Below, in pieces: positions 21,562 through 28,094 of a stretch of 28,094 nt of DNA (the stretch's first letter is position 1; each line of letters starts with the position of its first letter). The notes under the pieces are model-generated. The model did not search any database and had not been told where the DNA came from. It was given only the letters and a program-made list of their open reading frames with translations. Location: IMG/VR virus record IMGVR_UViG_3300025904_000009, positions 1-28,094 of that record; one strand, 5' to 3'. The position numbers were made by a program, and so were the translations under genes. This DNA is from a virus.

Positions 21562-21821
21562 TGCCTGACCGCGACCCCATCGTCGGCCCGCTGGAGGTCC
21601 AGCTGGGTGATGACGGCTCCCGCATGGTCGGGGTCGACGGCCAATGTCGCTTCTGGATCAAGTGCGATCACGCGCTCTGGTATCTTTGGACCCAGCGCGT
21701 CGATGGCACGGGCAAGGGCGAGAGGCTGATCGCCACCTTCCGCGACTATGACGCCATGGAGAGGTTTTGCGCGGTACTCGGCCTCGCCCGCGCCGAGCTG
21801 CTCAAGCCGGAGATGGCGTGA
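21561..21821 (+). CDS. Hypothetical protein
   Basis: 86 residues from the ATG at 21561 (TGATG). The preceding TTG at 21558 is a less likely start. Beta-rich middle (VQLGDDGSRMVGVDGQCRFWIKCDHALWYLWTQRVDGTGKGERLIATFRDYDAMERFCAVLG), ending in a helix. No known domain. It overlaps the HNH-like gene by one base. Confidence 0.75.
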   Translation: MPDRDPIVGPLEVQLGDDGSRMVGVDGQCRFWIKCDHALWYLWTQRVDGTGKGERLIATFRDYDAMERFCAVLGLARAELLKPEMA

Positions 21822-22219
21822 TGCCGATCCGGCCGGAGAACCGTGCCCGATATCCAAAATCATGGAAGGCCATGGTCGCCCAGGCCCGGGAGCGCAGCGG
21901 CGATCGATGCGAGTGCGACGGGAAATGTGGGGAGAAGCACGATGGTGGAAGGTGCGCCGCGATCAACGGCCAACCACACCCGGCGACCGGATCGATCGTC
22001 GTTCTCACCCTCGCTCACGAACATGGCGTGCCGCTTGAAGAGGAAACGATCGAGCGGATGTTCCACGCCTGTCAGCGCTGCCACAATCGCTACGACGCCC
22101 CGATGCGCCGGCAAGGAATAATCACACGCGCTCGCGCGCAATCAGCGGTGGGGGACTTCTTCGCCCCCGCCAACCGCAACCACGGCTGGGCCGACGAGAT
22201 CGAAGGTGACCAGGCATGA
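21821..22219 (+). CDS. HNH-like endonuclease
   Basis: 132 residues from the ATG at 21821 (TGATG). RYPKSWKAMVAQARERSGDRCECDGKCG is the usual start of small phage HNH proteins. It is followed by an inserted Cys-rich turn (GGRCAAINGQP), VVLTLAHEHG (catalytic strand and histidine), and CQRCHNRYDAPMRRQ, which supplies the second pair of zinc ligands and the last histidine. The zinc-finger fold is complete; the middle histidine-asparagine pair is not in standard form (LAHEHG). In phages such HNH proteins assist terminase or act as homing-like nicking enzymes. Here it is far from the terminase, so its role is open. Confidence 0.78.
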   Translation: MPIRPENRARYPKSWKAMVAQARERSGDRCECDGKCGEKHDGGRCAAINGQPHPATGSIVVLTLAHEHGVPLEEETIERMFHACQRCHNRYDAPMRRQGIITRARAQSAVGDFFAPANRNHGWADEIEGDQA

Positions 22220-22740
22220 CGGCTCCAATTTTCAACGGGCGTCGCGTTCCTTGGAACGCCGCTTGGTCCTCCGAAATGGCATACGAGATCCGCACCTGTC
22301 GCTTCGCGGCTGGACGGAAGGCTGTTTGGCAGCCTCACACACCTGGCGTCGGCGAACCCATCTTCGCGAAGCCGCACAATGTGCGCCAGCGGCGGGCCAT
22401 CTTCGAAATGCGCTGCACAGTTTGCGGCGAACGCACGCCAGAAGATGATCGGTGGTGGTTCAAGCTGGGAGCAATCCAAGACGGCTGGTTCCTGACAACC
22501 GAGGCACCGGTGCACCGCGCTTGCGCTGATTTCGCTTCAAAGGTCTGCCCGCACCTTCGCGGCCGAGATGGCGATCTTGAGCCGTTTCCGCATGGAGCAC
22601 GCGTGATCAGTGCGATTGTGGGCGGTCCGGCCGTAGAGCAGGACTTTCACATTCGCATTTCACCCCATGAGACCGTGATCGGCAGCCTCAAGCTGGGTTG
22701 GCCGGCAGGCTCTCGTCTGGTTCGGAGCCTTTTCGCATGA
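22216..22740 (+). CDS. Hypothetical protein with C-x2-C motif
   Basis: 174 residues, MTAPIFNGRRVPWNAAWSSE and onward, ATG overlapping the previous stop. MRCTVCGERTPEDDRWWFKLG (about residues 65-85) with HRACADFASKVCPHLRG (about 99-115) suggests a two-part cysteine/histidine metal site. The start and end are of mixed composition. It resembles hypothetical prophage proteins of alphaproteobacteria, but I cannot assign a family. Function unknown. Confidence 0.8.
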   Translation: MTAPIFNGRRVPWNAAWSSEMAYEIRTCRFAAGRKAVWQPHTPGVGEPIFAKPHNVRQRRAIFEMRCTVCGERTPEDDRWWFKLGAIQDGWFLTTEAPVHRACADFASKVCPHLRGRDGDLEPFPHGARVISAIVGGPAVEQDFHIRISPHETVIGSLKLGWPAGSRLVRSLFA

Positions 22741-22931
22741 CCGATCCGAAACTCGCGGCCGACGAGGCGGCAAGGAAGATCATCGGCGACCTGCAGCGCA
22801 TGGATTGCCTCGGCTATCCGCTCGCCATGGCGAAGCGCACGGTCGCTGAACTGGAGCAGGATTATTCCGCCATCATCCTGGCGGCGATCACGCGCTGCGT
22901 CTGCGCGCCTAGCGAGGGGATGGGACGGTGA
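22737..22931 (+). CDS. Small hypothetical helical protein
   Basis: 64 residues, MTDPKLAADEAARKIIGDLQ and onward. ATG overlaps the previous stop (ATGA); an upstream in-frame GTG/ATG would lie inside that gene. It is helical (RMDCLGYPLAMAKRTVAELEQDYSAIILAAITRCVCAP), no domain recognised. It ends three bases before the end of the opposing gene at 22934, so the rightward operon is interrupted here by a minus-strand gene. Confidence 0.72.
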   Translation: MTDPKLAADEAARKIIGDLQRMDCLGYPLAMAKRTVAELEQDYSAIILAAITRCVCAPSEGMGR

Positions 22932-22933
22932 AC

Positions 22934-23173
22934 CTACTCGATCAGATCTTCGCGCCGAAGGACGATCGTCCCCCTCACCAATTGGCCGTGCCGTACCTTG
23001 CGTTGGGCCATTTCCCAAATCTCGTCGCGCGCATTGGTCAGAAGGTCCTCAAATTCGTCGGCGGTGAGGCTGTCCGTTTCCAGCATGGCCAGCGCCAGTT
23101 CGCGGGTCACGCGCACGACCACGGTGCGGTCCTCGTCCCTGTAGCCCTGCTCCAGATATTCGGGTGCTTCCAT
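22934..23173 (-). CDS. Antisense-oriented small hypothetical protein
   Basis: 79 residues, MEAPEYLEQGYRDEDRTVVV and onward, the only minus-strand gene in the right arm. It fits exactly between the stop at 22931 and the start at 23172. The ATG (CAT on the forward strand, 23171-23173) shares two bases with the opposing ATG. AGGA lies eight bases upstream. A beta strand (DRTVVVRVTRELA) precedes an acidic helix (MLETDSLTADEFEDLLTNARDEIWEMAQRKV) and a basic end. The balanced charge and helical pattern make it more convincing than the plus-strand frame over the same bases. Function unknown. Confidence 0.65.
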   Translation of the reverse strand: MEAPEYLEQGYRDEDRTVVVRVTRELALAMLETDSLTADEFEDLLTNARDEIWEMAQRKVRHGQLVRGTIVLRREDLIE

Positions 23174-23489
23174 GGTTGAATCCTGTCTCCTCTGTCCCAA
23201 CGATGGGGAATTCTTCCCGGTAGTAATGTTCGGGCCAACGGGCCATCCCAACTCGCTGCCATGGCCCTTCCGCCTCGAGATCCCGCGCCTCGTGTGCCGA
23301 CAGCACCTGAACTTCGACCCGCAGGTGTACTTCACGCCGATGGGGCGCGATCGAATGGCGGCGATGATCTTCAGCGGCACTGGTGGCTGGCCAGACTATT
23401 CGAAGCTGGTGCTGGAGTGGTGGTCATCGGACAATCCCGTTTATCAAGAGCTAAGGGGCGGCCGTGAAGCGCGGCTGTGGATGAGATGA
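23172..23489 (+). CDS. Hypothetical protein with CxxC
   Basis: 105 residues, MVESCLLCPNDGEFFPVVMF and onward. An N-terminal CLLC and a later VCRQHLNFDP (about residues 41-50) could form a zinc site. The centre has YFTPMGRDRMAAMIFSGTGGWPDYSKLVLEWW. The ATG overlaps the start codon of the minus-strand gene inside CCATGG, so both genes begin at the same place in opposite directions. No strong ribosome binding site is seen. Function unknown. Confidence 0.72.
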   Translation: MVESCLLCPNDGEFFPVVMFGPTGHPNSLPWPFRLEIPRLVCRQHLNFDPQVYFTPMGRDRMAAMIFSGTGGWPDYSKLVLEWWSSDNPVYQELRGGREARLWMR

Positions 23490-24151
23490 AAACGATCCCT
23501 GACGCGACCTTGAACGCTGCTGCTGCCGAGCAGCACGTTAAACGCATCATCGGCCCTACCATTCTCATGGGCGACGGCAGCTATTTCGACTTCGAAGCGC
23601 CCGAGACCACGACGATGTCGATCGAGGATTACGCTTGGGGACTCGCCAGCAACAATCGGTTTCGCGGCCAGACACGATATCTGACGGAGGAAGGCGTCGG
23701 TCCGCGGTGCCTCTACAATGTTTGCCAGCACGTCGTCTTGCTCGCCGAGCAGATGCTGCGCGATGATCAGGCACCGGATGCCGTTTACGAAGGCTTGATG
23801 CATGAGAGCGACGAGGTTCCCTGGCCTGATATCGCCGGGCCGGCGAAGCAGATGCTGCCGCAGGAGGCGCGCGACATCATCAATCGCTCAGGTGAGGGCA
23901 TTGATCGGCATTTCGGCGTCACGCACCGGCACAAGCCGCTGATCAAGCAATATGATTTGCGGATGCTCGCTACAGAAAAGCGCGAGCTCATGCCTCATTC
24001 TGGCAGTGATCGGTGGGCGTGGATCCGCGGGTACGAGCCATTCGATTTTCGGATCTCTTGCTGGGCGCCTGAAAAGGCCGTGGGCGAATTTCTGCATCTA
24101 TACCACTCGATACGAGCAGAGCTCGAGACATGGAACGACGGGCGGCCATGA
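23486..24151 (+). CDS. HD-superfamily hydrolase-like protein (YfbR-like)
   Basis: 221 residues from the ATG at 23486 (ATGA with the previous stop). The fold pattern is FRGQTRYLTEEGVGPRCLYNVCQHVVLLAEQM, with His82 as first metal ligand. GLMHESDEVPWPDIAGPAKQML (His106, Glu107) then aligns with the HDASEAYIGDIPRPLK segment of YfbR-like 5'-deoxynucleotidases, and a late Asp lies in KQYDLRML. The usual aspartate of the HD pair is glutamate here, so activity may be changed or lost. Phage HD proteins of this type adjust nucleotide pools, and this role is a family-based inference. The C-terminal part (SDRWAWIRGYEPFDFRISCWAPEKAVGEFLHLYHSI) is typical of the phage variant. Confidence 0.8.
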   Translation: MKTIPDATLNAAAAEQHVKRIIGPTILMGDGSYFDFEAPETTTMSIEDYAWGLASNNRFRGQTRYLTEEGVGPRCLYNVCQHVVLLAEQMLRDDQAPDAVYEGLMHESDEVPWPDIAGPAKQMLPQEARDIINRSGEGIDRHFGVTHRHKPLIKQYDLRMLATEKRELMPHSGSDRWAWIRGYEPFDFRISCWAPEKAVGEFLHLYHSIRAELETWNDGRP

Positions 24152-24306
24152 CCCATTTCTGGCGCCTGCGCGCGACGCTCCCCGAGCGCCACGGTCAACC
24201 CTGCCGGATCCTGGCAGTGGGCAAGCTCAACAGCATCCAGATCGAGTTCGCCGACGGCGTGCGGCACGTCGTCAATCGTTACGCGGTGCGGAGGCTGATG
24301 CCGTGA
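24148..24306 (+). CDS. Small basic hypothetical protein
   Basis: 52 residues, ATG overlapping the HD-like stop (ATGA). MTHFWRLRATLPERHGQPCR is followed by ILAVGKLNSIQIEFADGVRHVVNRYAVRRLMP. The composition is basic and beta-rich, like a small SH3-type nucleic-acid or protein binder, as is frequent in alphaproteobacterial phages. It overlaps the next gene (GTGA). Confidence 0.75.
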   Translation: MTHFWRLRATLPERHGQPCRILAVGKLNSIQIEFADGVRHVVNRYAVRRLMP

Positions 24307-24479
24307 CAGCCCAAGCACGCATCACGCAAGCTGACGAGGAGCGAACCTTCAAAGCGTTGAAGGCCGCCGGCGTTGATCGCGCGCGCGTTGTGCTGGATTT
24401 GAACAAAGGAACGATCGAGGTCATCATCGGCGAATCGGGCGACCCAAAGCCCGACCGCAACCCTTGGGATGACGAGTGA
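24303..24479 (+). CDS. Small hypothetical protein before the integrase
   Basis: 58 residues, GTG start overlapping the previous stop. TAQARITQADEERTFKALKAAGVDRARVVLDLNKGTIEVIIGESG is a helix followed by a beta hairpin, and the end is DPKPDRNPWDDE. Tiny proteins with this D-P-x-P-x-x-N-P-W-D ending commonly lie directly upstream of alphaproteobacterial phage integrases. An excisionase-like role is possible by position but not shown. TGATG overlap with the integrase. Confidence 0.75.
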   Translation: MTAQARITQADEERTFKALKAAGVDRARVVLDLNKGTIEVIIGESGDPKPDRNPWDDE

Positions 24480-25630
24480 TGGCCCGCCAACTCAAATCGA
24501 ACCGATTTCTTCCGCAGTATGTCACGCGCTTCAAAAGCCAGCACGGCTCCGAACGCCTGCGGTTCCGCAGGAAGGGGTTTCCCAGCGGCTATTTCGAAGC
24601 CGCACTTGGAAGCGAAGAATTCCGGCAGGAATATCACGCCTTCATGCACCCGGGCGAGGACAAGGCCAAGCCGATCGTCGCCAAGGCAAAACCCGGCACG
24701 CTCGACGAGGCGCTAAACCGCTACATGAGCGTCCCGGAGCGGCTCGGCCCCACGGCAGTCACCCAGCAGAAGATCACGGCCGTCCTGGAGGACTTCCGCG
24801 ACGGCAGAGGCGACCGGCCGATCCGCCTGGTTACCTTCGAGGCGATCGACAAAATTATCGCCAAGAAAATGGTCAAAAGCGGCACGGGCAATAAAACCAA
24901 GGGCGGCATCCATGCAGCGCGCAAGCTGCGCAAGGAGCTCATTCGGTTCTTCGACTTCTGCCGGAAGGCAGGACTTTGCGACACCAACCCCGCAGCGGAC
25001 TCTCAGCCGGTGAAGGTGCCCGTAGACAAGCGCACGGCCGGCTTCCATTCATGGACTGAGGAAGAGATCCAGAAGTTCCGCGATCATCATCGGCTCGGCA
25101 CGCGCGAGCGCCTGGCGATGGAGCTTTTTCTTTGGACGGATCAGCGGCGCTGCGATGTGCACAAGATGGGCCGCAACCAAATCCAGAACGGGCGAATTCC
25201 CGTCACCCAGGCTAAAACGGGCAAGTCGCTGTGGCTGCCCGTTGCCCCGCAGCTGCTCGAGGCGATCGTCGCGATGTCGCCGAAGGACACCAGCCCGTTT
25301 TGCTTTATCGTTTCGCGCAAGGGCACAGCCTACACCAAGGAAAGCTTCGGCAATTGGTTCAAGGATGCTTGCGTGGCGGCCGGCCTTCCGCATTGCTCCG
25401 GTCACGGTCTCCGCAAGGCGACGCTGCGCCGGATGGCCGAGCTCGAGATGGCAAATATGCCGATGAAAGCGGTGTCTGGACAGACAAACGACAAGACGTT
25501 GGCAACGTACACCGCAGCCGCCAACCAGAAGCGGCTGGCCGACTATGCAATCACCGCTCTGGCACGCTGGGAAATGTCCTCAAAGCCGGGCGGTCAGGAC
25601 GACGAATACAGGTTCACCGCGAACGACTGA
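24479..25630 (+). CDS. int: Tyrosine-type phage integrase
   Basis: 383 residues from the ATG at 24479 (TGATG overlap; the adjacent GTG at 24476 would add one residue). The core-binding domain is at about 72-170 (ALNRYMSVPERLG...LRKELIRFFDF). The catalytic domain has DQRRCDVHKM with Arg223, an AKTGK hairpin with Lys246, SGHGLRKATLRRMAE with His309 and Arg312, and TLATYTAAA with the nucleophile Tyr344. The usual histidine or tryptophan before the tyrosine is replaced by GQTND (Gln335). This occurs in other alphaproteobacterial integrases and need not destroy activity. The gene closes the rightward operon, and the repeat-rich gap after it is the natural place for attP. Confidence 0.95.
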   Translation: MARQLKSNRFLPQYVTRFKSQHGSERLRFRRKGFPSGYFEAALGSEEFRQEYHAFMHPGEDKAKPIVAKAKPGTLDEALNRYMSVPERLGPTAVTQQKITAVLEDFRDGRGDRPIRLVTFEAIDKIIAKKMVKSGTGNKTKGGIHAARKLRKELIRFFDFCRKAGLCDTNPAADSQPVKVPVDKRTAGFHSWTEEEIQKFRDHHRLGTRERLAMELFLWTDQRRCDVHKMGRNQIQNGRIPVTQAKTGKSLWLPVAPQLLEAIVAMSPKDTSPFCFIVSRKGTAYTKESFGNWFKDACVAAGLPHCSGHGLRKATLRRMAELEMANMPMKAVSGQTNDKTLATYTAAANQKRLADYAITALARWEMSSKPGGQDDEYRFTAND

Positions 25631-25834
25631 TGTCTCACCCGATTTCAAGGTGAGACACGGGATGCTCGCAAAGCCGCAGAAAAGGTAGGATATGGAAAAC
25701 CGAATGGCTCCCCGGGCCGAACTGACACATGGCTCGAATTTCAATAACTTAGAATGTCTCACCAGCCTCTTTGAGCCCACGCAATCCTGCGGCATCCCGC
25801 GGTCGATGTCTCACCCAAAAAGCGTGGTGCAGGC
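25629..25834. repeat. Repeat-rich gap after the integrase: candidate attP / arm-type sites
   Basis: Non-coding, 204 bases. TGTCTCACC occurs three times in direct orientation (25631-25639, 25755-25763, 25807-25815) and once inverted (GGTGAGACA, 25649-25657). The first copy and the inverted one form a perfect 9-bp inverted repeat with a 9-base spacer. The flanking 12-mer GATGTCTCACCC is identical at 25629-25640 and 25805-25816. No T-run follows, so this is not a canonical terminator. Such short repeats next to int fit integrase or excisionase arm-binding sites. Confidence 0.55.
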
Positions 25835-26032
25835 ATGACTTTCGTCGCTCACGGCGGCGGCCCAGATCCGCATTTCGATGCCGACGATCCTAAGCCTGTG
25901 ATGGTGCGGGTTCGTTATCGCAATGGGTTCAGCAGCGAGCCCGTCGACTCGCGCAAGCGGCGATGGCCATGGGGCGGCAGGTTCCCGTCCAACTATGATT
26001 GGGACATCGTCGCTAGCGAGGTGGTGGCATGA
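25835..26032 (+). CDS. Small hypothetical protein before the methyltransferase
   Basis: 65 residues, MTFVAHGGGPDPHFDADDPK and onward. VMVRVRYRNGFSSEPVDSRKRRWPWGGRFPSNYDWDIVASEVVA occurs as a small protein in alphaproteobacterial phages. It is a short beta-rich domain with a W-P-W core. The ATG follows a weak GGTGCAGG. ATGA overlap with the methyltransferase. Confidence 0.72.
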   Translation: MTFVAHGGGPDPHFDADDPKPVMVRVRYRNGFSSEPVDSRKRRWPWGGRFPSNYDWDIVASEVVA

Positions 26033-27981
26033 AACCCGCCCGCCTGATGGCTACCACGTCCGACATCGTAGTCGATTATTTCGCCGGCGGTGGCGGAGCA
26101 TCGCAAGGGATCGAGCAGGCGATGGGCCGGCCCGTCGACGTCGCAGTCAATCACGATCCCGAGGCGATCGCGGTCCACGCTGCGAATCACCCTGGCACCG
26201 AGCATTTCTGCCAATCGGTCTATGCCATCGATCCCCAGGACGTCGCTCGCAAGCGCCGAGTCGCTGCCGCTTGGTTCTCCCCGGACTGCAAGCACTTCAG
26301 CAAGGCAAAGGGCGCCGTCCCGGTCGACAAGAACATCCGCGACCTCGCCGACGTCGTACCACACTTCATCAAACGCCTCGGCGCTGATTATCGACCGCTC
26401 GTCATCCTCCTGGAGAATGTCGAGGAGTTTCGCACTTGGGGACCGATCGGCGCCGACGGCCGCCCGTGCAAGGAGCGCAAGGGACAATCGTTCGACGCTT
26501 GGGTCGCGAAGATTCGCCGGGCGGGCTACCGCGTCCAGTGGAATGAGCTTCGCGCCTGCGATTATGGGGCGCCGACGTCCCGCAAGCGCCTCTTCATCAT
26601 CGCTCGGTGCGACGGCCGGCCGATCGTTTGGCCAAAACCCACGCATGGCAAGCCGGGAAGCCCGGGCGTTCTGTCGGGCCAGTTGCTGCCATGGCGTACC
26701 GCAGCCGACTGCATCGATTGGTCGATCCCCTGCCCGTCGATCTTCGATCGAAAGCGGCCTCTGAAGGACGCGACCTGTCGGCGAATCGCCGCGGGCATCA
26801 TGCGCTATGTGGTCAACAGCGCCCGCCCCTTCATCGTGCCGGTCACGCATAGCGGCGATTCGCGCGTCCACTCGATCGATGATCCAATCCGGACAGTCAC
26901 GACCGCGAACGGCGGCGAGTTGGCGATCGTTGCGCCTGTGCTCGAGCGTCAGTTCGGAAAAAGCGCGGGATCGGATGCGAACGCTCCTCTCCCGACAACC
27001 ACAGCCGGAGGCGGCGGCAAATCTGCACTGGTCGCGGCCACCTTGGCACGAACCGCCCACGGTGAAGCTGATAAGAGCGGCAAGCGACGCGGCCGGGGCG
27101 ACCATAACATTGAACAGCCGTTGCCGACCACGACGGCTTCGCCTGATCTGGCAGTCGTATCGGCGACCATGATCGGCGTCGGGGGACGGCGCGCCCAAAG
27201 TCCGCCATTGGACGTCCAGGCACCCCATCCAACCACTACGGCGAAAGCTGACGCGGCCTTGGTAACTGCCTTCCTCCACAAATATCGACAGGGCAGCGAT
27301 GGTCAGTCGCTCGAGGATCCTGCCCCGACCATAACGGCGAACAGCTTCATCAAGCGGCCGGGCGGCGCCCCTCCTCTAGCAGTTACCGTGGCGCACCTGG
27401 CGCAGTTCAACACCAATCCCAATGGATCGGTGAATGCCGGGCATGAGGTCGAGGAGCCGGTCAGCACCGTTGCAACGAAGGGACCGCATCAAGCCGTGGT
27501 CGCATCGAACCTCGTCAAACTTCGCGGGACATCGAAGGATGGGCAGCCCGTCGACGAACCACTCCACACCATCAGCGCCGGCGGAACCCATTTCGCGCAG
27601 GTGCTCGCCTTCCTAGTCAAATATTATGGCGCAGCCGAGCACGGACAGGCCGCGAATCGCCCGCTTGATGCCATCACGGCGAAGGCGCGCTTCGGCCTGG
27701 TGACCGTCACCATCGACGGCGAGGAATATGCGATCGTCGACATCGGCATGCGAATGCTCACACCGCGCGAGCTTGCACGCGCCCAGGGCTTTCCTGACGA
27801 TTACGAGCTGGATCCGGTCTGCGACCGCGTGACCAAGGGCGGCCGGAAGGTGCGCGGGCGCCTGCCTATCGCCTCCCAGATCCGCATGATCGGCAACAGC
27901 GTCTGCCCCCCGATGAGCGAGGCCCTGTTCCGTGCGAACCTGCCGGAGCTTTGCGACCAGGCTGAGAGGATGGCGGCATGA
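26029..27981 (+). CDS. Cytosine-C5 DNA methyltransferase with repeats in the recognition region
   Basis: 650 residues. Motif I DYFAGGGGASQGI (16-28), motif IV FSPDCKHFSKAK with catalytic Cys87 (PDC in place of the usual PCQ), motif VI LLENVEE (128-134), motif VIII TSRKRLFII (183-191), and at the end ELARAQGFPDDY (581-592) and IGNSVCPP (621-628), motifs IX-X. It forms 5-methylcytosine using AdoMet. Between about 284 and 560 lie eight related units with core P-x-x-T-x-(T/S)-A followed by a hydrophobic strand (ALVxAxL). They replace the normal single target-recognition domain. It probably protects phage DNA from host restriction. A family with this layout exists in phages. ATGA overlaps at both ends. 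Confidence 0.93.
   Translation: MKPARLMATTSDIVVDYFAGGGGASQGIEQAMGRPVDVAVNHDPEAIAVHAANHPGTEHFCQSVYAIDPQDVARKRRVAAAWFSPDCKHFSKAKGAVPVDKNIRDLADVVPHFIKRLGADYRPLVILLENVEEFRTWGPIGADGRPCKERKGQSFDAWVAKIRRAGYRVQWNELRACDYGAPTSRKRLFIIARCDGRPIVWPKPTHGKPGSPGVLSGQLLPWRTAADCIDWSIPCPSIFDRKRPLKDATCRRIAAGIMRYVVNSARPFIVPVTHSGDSRVHSIDDPIRTVTTANGGELAIVAPVLERQFGKSAGSDANAPLPTTTAGGGGKSALVAATLARTAHGEADKSGKRRGRGDHNIEQPLPTTTASPDLAVVSATMIGVGGRRAQSPPLDVQAPHPTTTAKADAALVTAFLHKYRQGSDGQSLEDPAPTITANSFIKRPGGAPPLAVTVAHLAQFNTNPNGSVNAGHEVEEPVSTVATKGPHQAVVASNLVKLRGTSKDGQPVDEPLHTISAGGTHFAQVLAFLVKYYGAAEHGQAANRPLDAITAKARFGLVTVTIDGEEYAIVDIGMRMLTPRELARAQGFPDDYELDPVCDRVTKGGRKVRGRLPIASQIRMIGNSVCPPMSEALFRANLPELCDQAERMAA
26878..27708 (+). 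repeat. Eight protein-level repeats in the C5 methyltransferase
   Basis: The core segments are DPIRTVTTA, APLPTTTA, QPLPTTTA, APHPTTTA, DPAPTITA, EPVSTVAT, EPLHTISA and RPLDAITA, spaced about 32-46 residues. Most are followed by a strand such as ALVAATL, AVVSATM, ALVTAFL, AVVASNL or QVLAFLV. DNA identity between the units is low, so they are old duplications rather than recent slippage. Confidence 0.75.
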
Positions 27982-28094
27982 ACGAGATTATGCCTCCGCC
28001 TGAGAAATGCGACGACTATGGTCAGGCGTGGATGGTCGATTTGGCCAGCGCGGCAGCTCGCGGCATTCCGCTCGGGAGTACGCTTGCGCAATGG
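27978..28094 (+). CDS. Hypothetical protein, start only
   Basis: The first 39 residues, MNEIMPPPEKCDDYGQAWMV then DLASAAARGIPLGSTLAQW, run off the right edge. ATG overlaps the methyltransferase stop (ATGA), so the operon continues. Too short to assign. Confidence 0.6.
   Translation, partial: MNEIMPPPEKCDDYGQAWMVDLASAAARGIPLGSTLAQW

Noticed and set aside
22928-23179. 83-residue plus-strand frame with a GTGA overlap to the preceding gene
   Set aside because: It has a start that would suit the operon, but its sequence (many H, V, G, F and little charge) looks like the complement of the minus-strand gene at 22934-23173, which reads as a better protein. Not fully excluded.
25631-25657. Inverted repeat TGTCTCACC / GGTGAGACA as a terminator for the integrase operon
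   Set aside because: The loop is nine bases and no T-run follows on either strand, and further copies of the element occur downstream. A protein-binding repeat fits better.
25684-25694. GTAGGATATGG as a fifth repressor operator
   Set aside because: Only one half-site is present; there is no TCCTA partner at the required spacing.
25993-27279. 428-residue minus-strand frame opposite the C5 methyltransferase
   Set aside because: All methyltransferase motifs are on the plus strand. The opposite frame is a shadow.

Overview
The whole window reads as one temperate, tailed (lambda-like) bacteriophage or prophage of a GC-rich alphaproteobacterium. A sphingomonad-type host is my best guess from the style of the repressor, integrase and small regulator, but the sequence does not prove it. 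No host housekeeping gene, tRNA or rRNA was seen, and no attL/attR boundary is visible. Genes are packed with ATGA, GTGA, TGATG or TAATG overlaps, so translation is probably coupled over long operons.

Left arm, bases 1-11455, all on the minus strand and read right to left: a beta-class DNA methyltransferase, a small membrane protein, a small helical protein, a RuvC-like resolvase, a winged-helix/ribbon-helix-helix protein, a DUF559-like nuclease, a replication initiator-like protein with tandem iterons inside its gene (candidate origin), three proteins of unknown function, a rho-independent terminator, and then the packaging and head genes (small terminase, large terminase, gpW-like joining protein, portal, start of an S49 head protease). 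The unknown protein just before the terminator sits where a lambda Q-type late antiterminator would sit.

Centre, 11456-13827, is the immunity region. A small HTH regulator (minus) and an S24-family CI-like repressor (plus) diverge from a control region. The repressor is followed by a HIRAN-domain protein and a lipoprotein, possibly expressed in the lysogen. Two pairs of 16-bp palindromes (GTAGGA-N4-TCCTAM) lie before the divergent genes and before the rightward operon. Both pairs have the same 31-bp centre-to-centre spacing. In each pair one palindrome fills the spacer of a sigma70-like promoter. Hairpins cover the ribosome binding sites of the repressor and of the first rightward gene.

Right arm, 13828-28094, is on the plus strand except for one inserted minus-strand gene at 22934-23173. 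It holds a recombination module (coiled-coil protein, RecE-like exonuclease VIII, DnaQ-like exonuclease, a probable annealing protein, HU-like protein, HerA/FtsK-like ATPase). Then come many small, often cysteine-rich proteins, an HNH-like protein, an HD-like hydrolase and a tyrosine integrase. Next is a 204-bp non-coding stretch with repeated TGTCTCACC elements (candidate attP/integrase arm sites), then a cytosine-C5 methyltransferase with internal repeats and a gene that runs off the window.

In this reading the repressor shuts both early directions: leftward through the small regulator, and rightward through the recombination/integration operon. The leftward replication operon would lead through a terminator, released by a late regulator, into packaging and head genes. 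These regulatory links are inferred from layout and motifs and were not tested.
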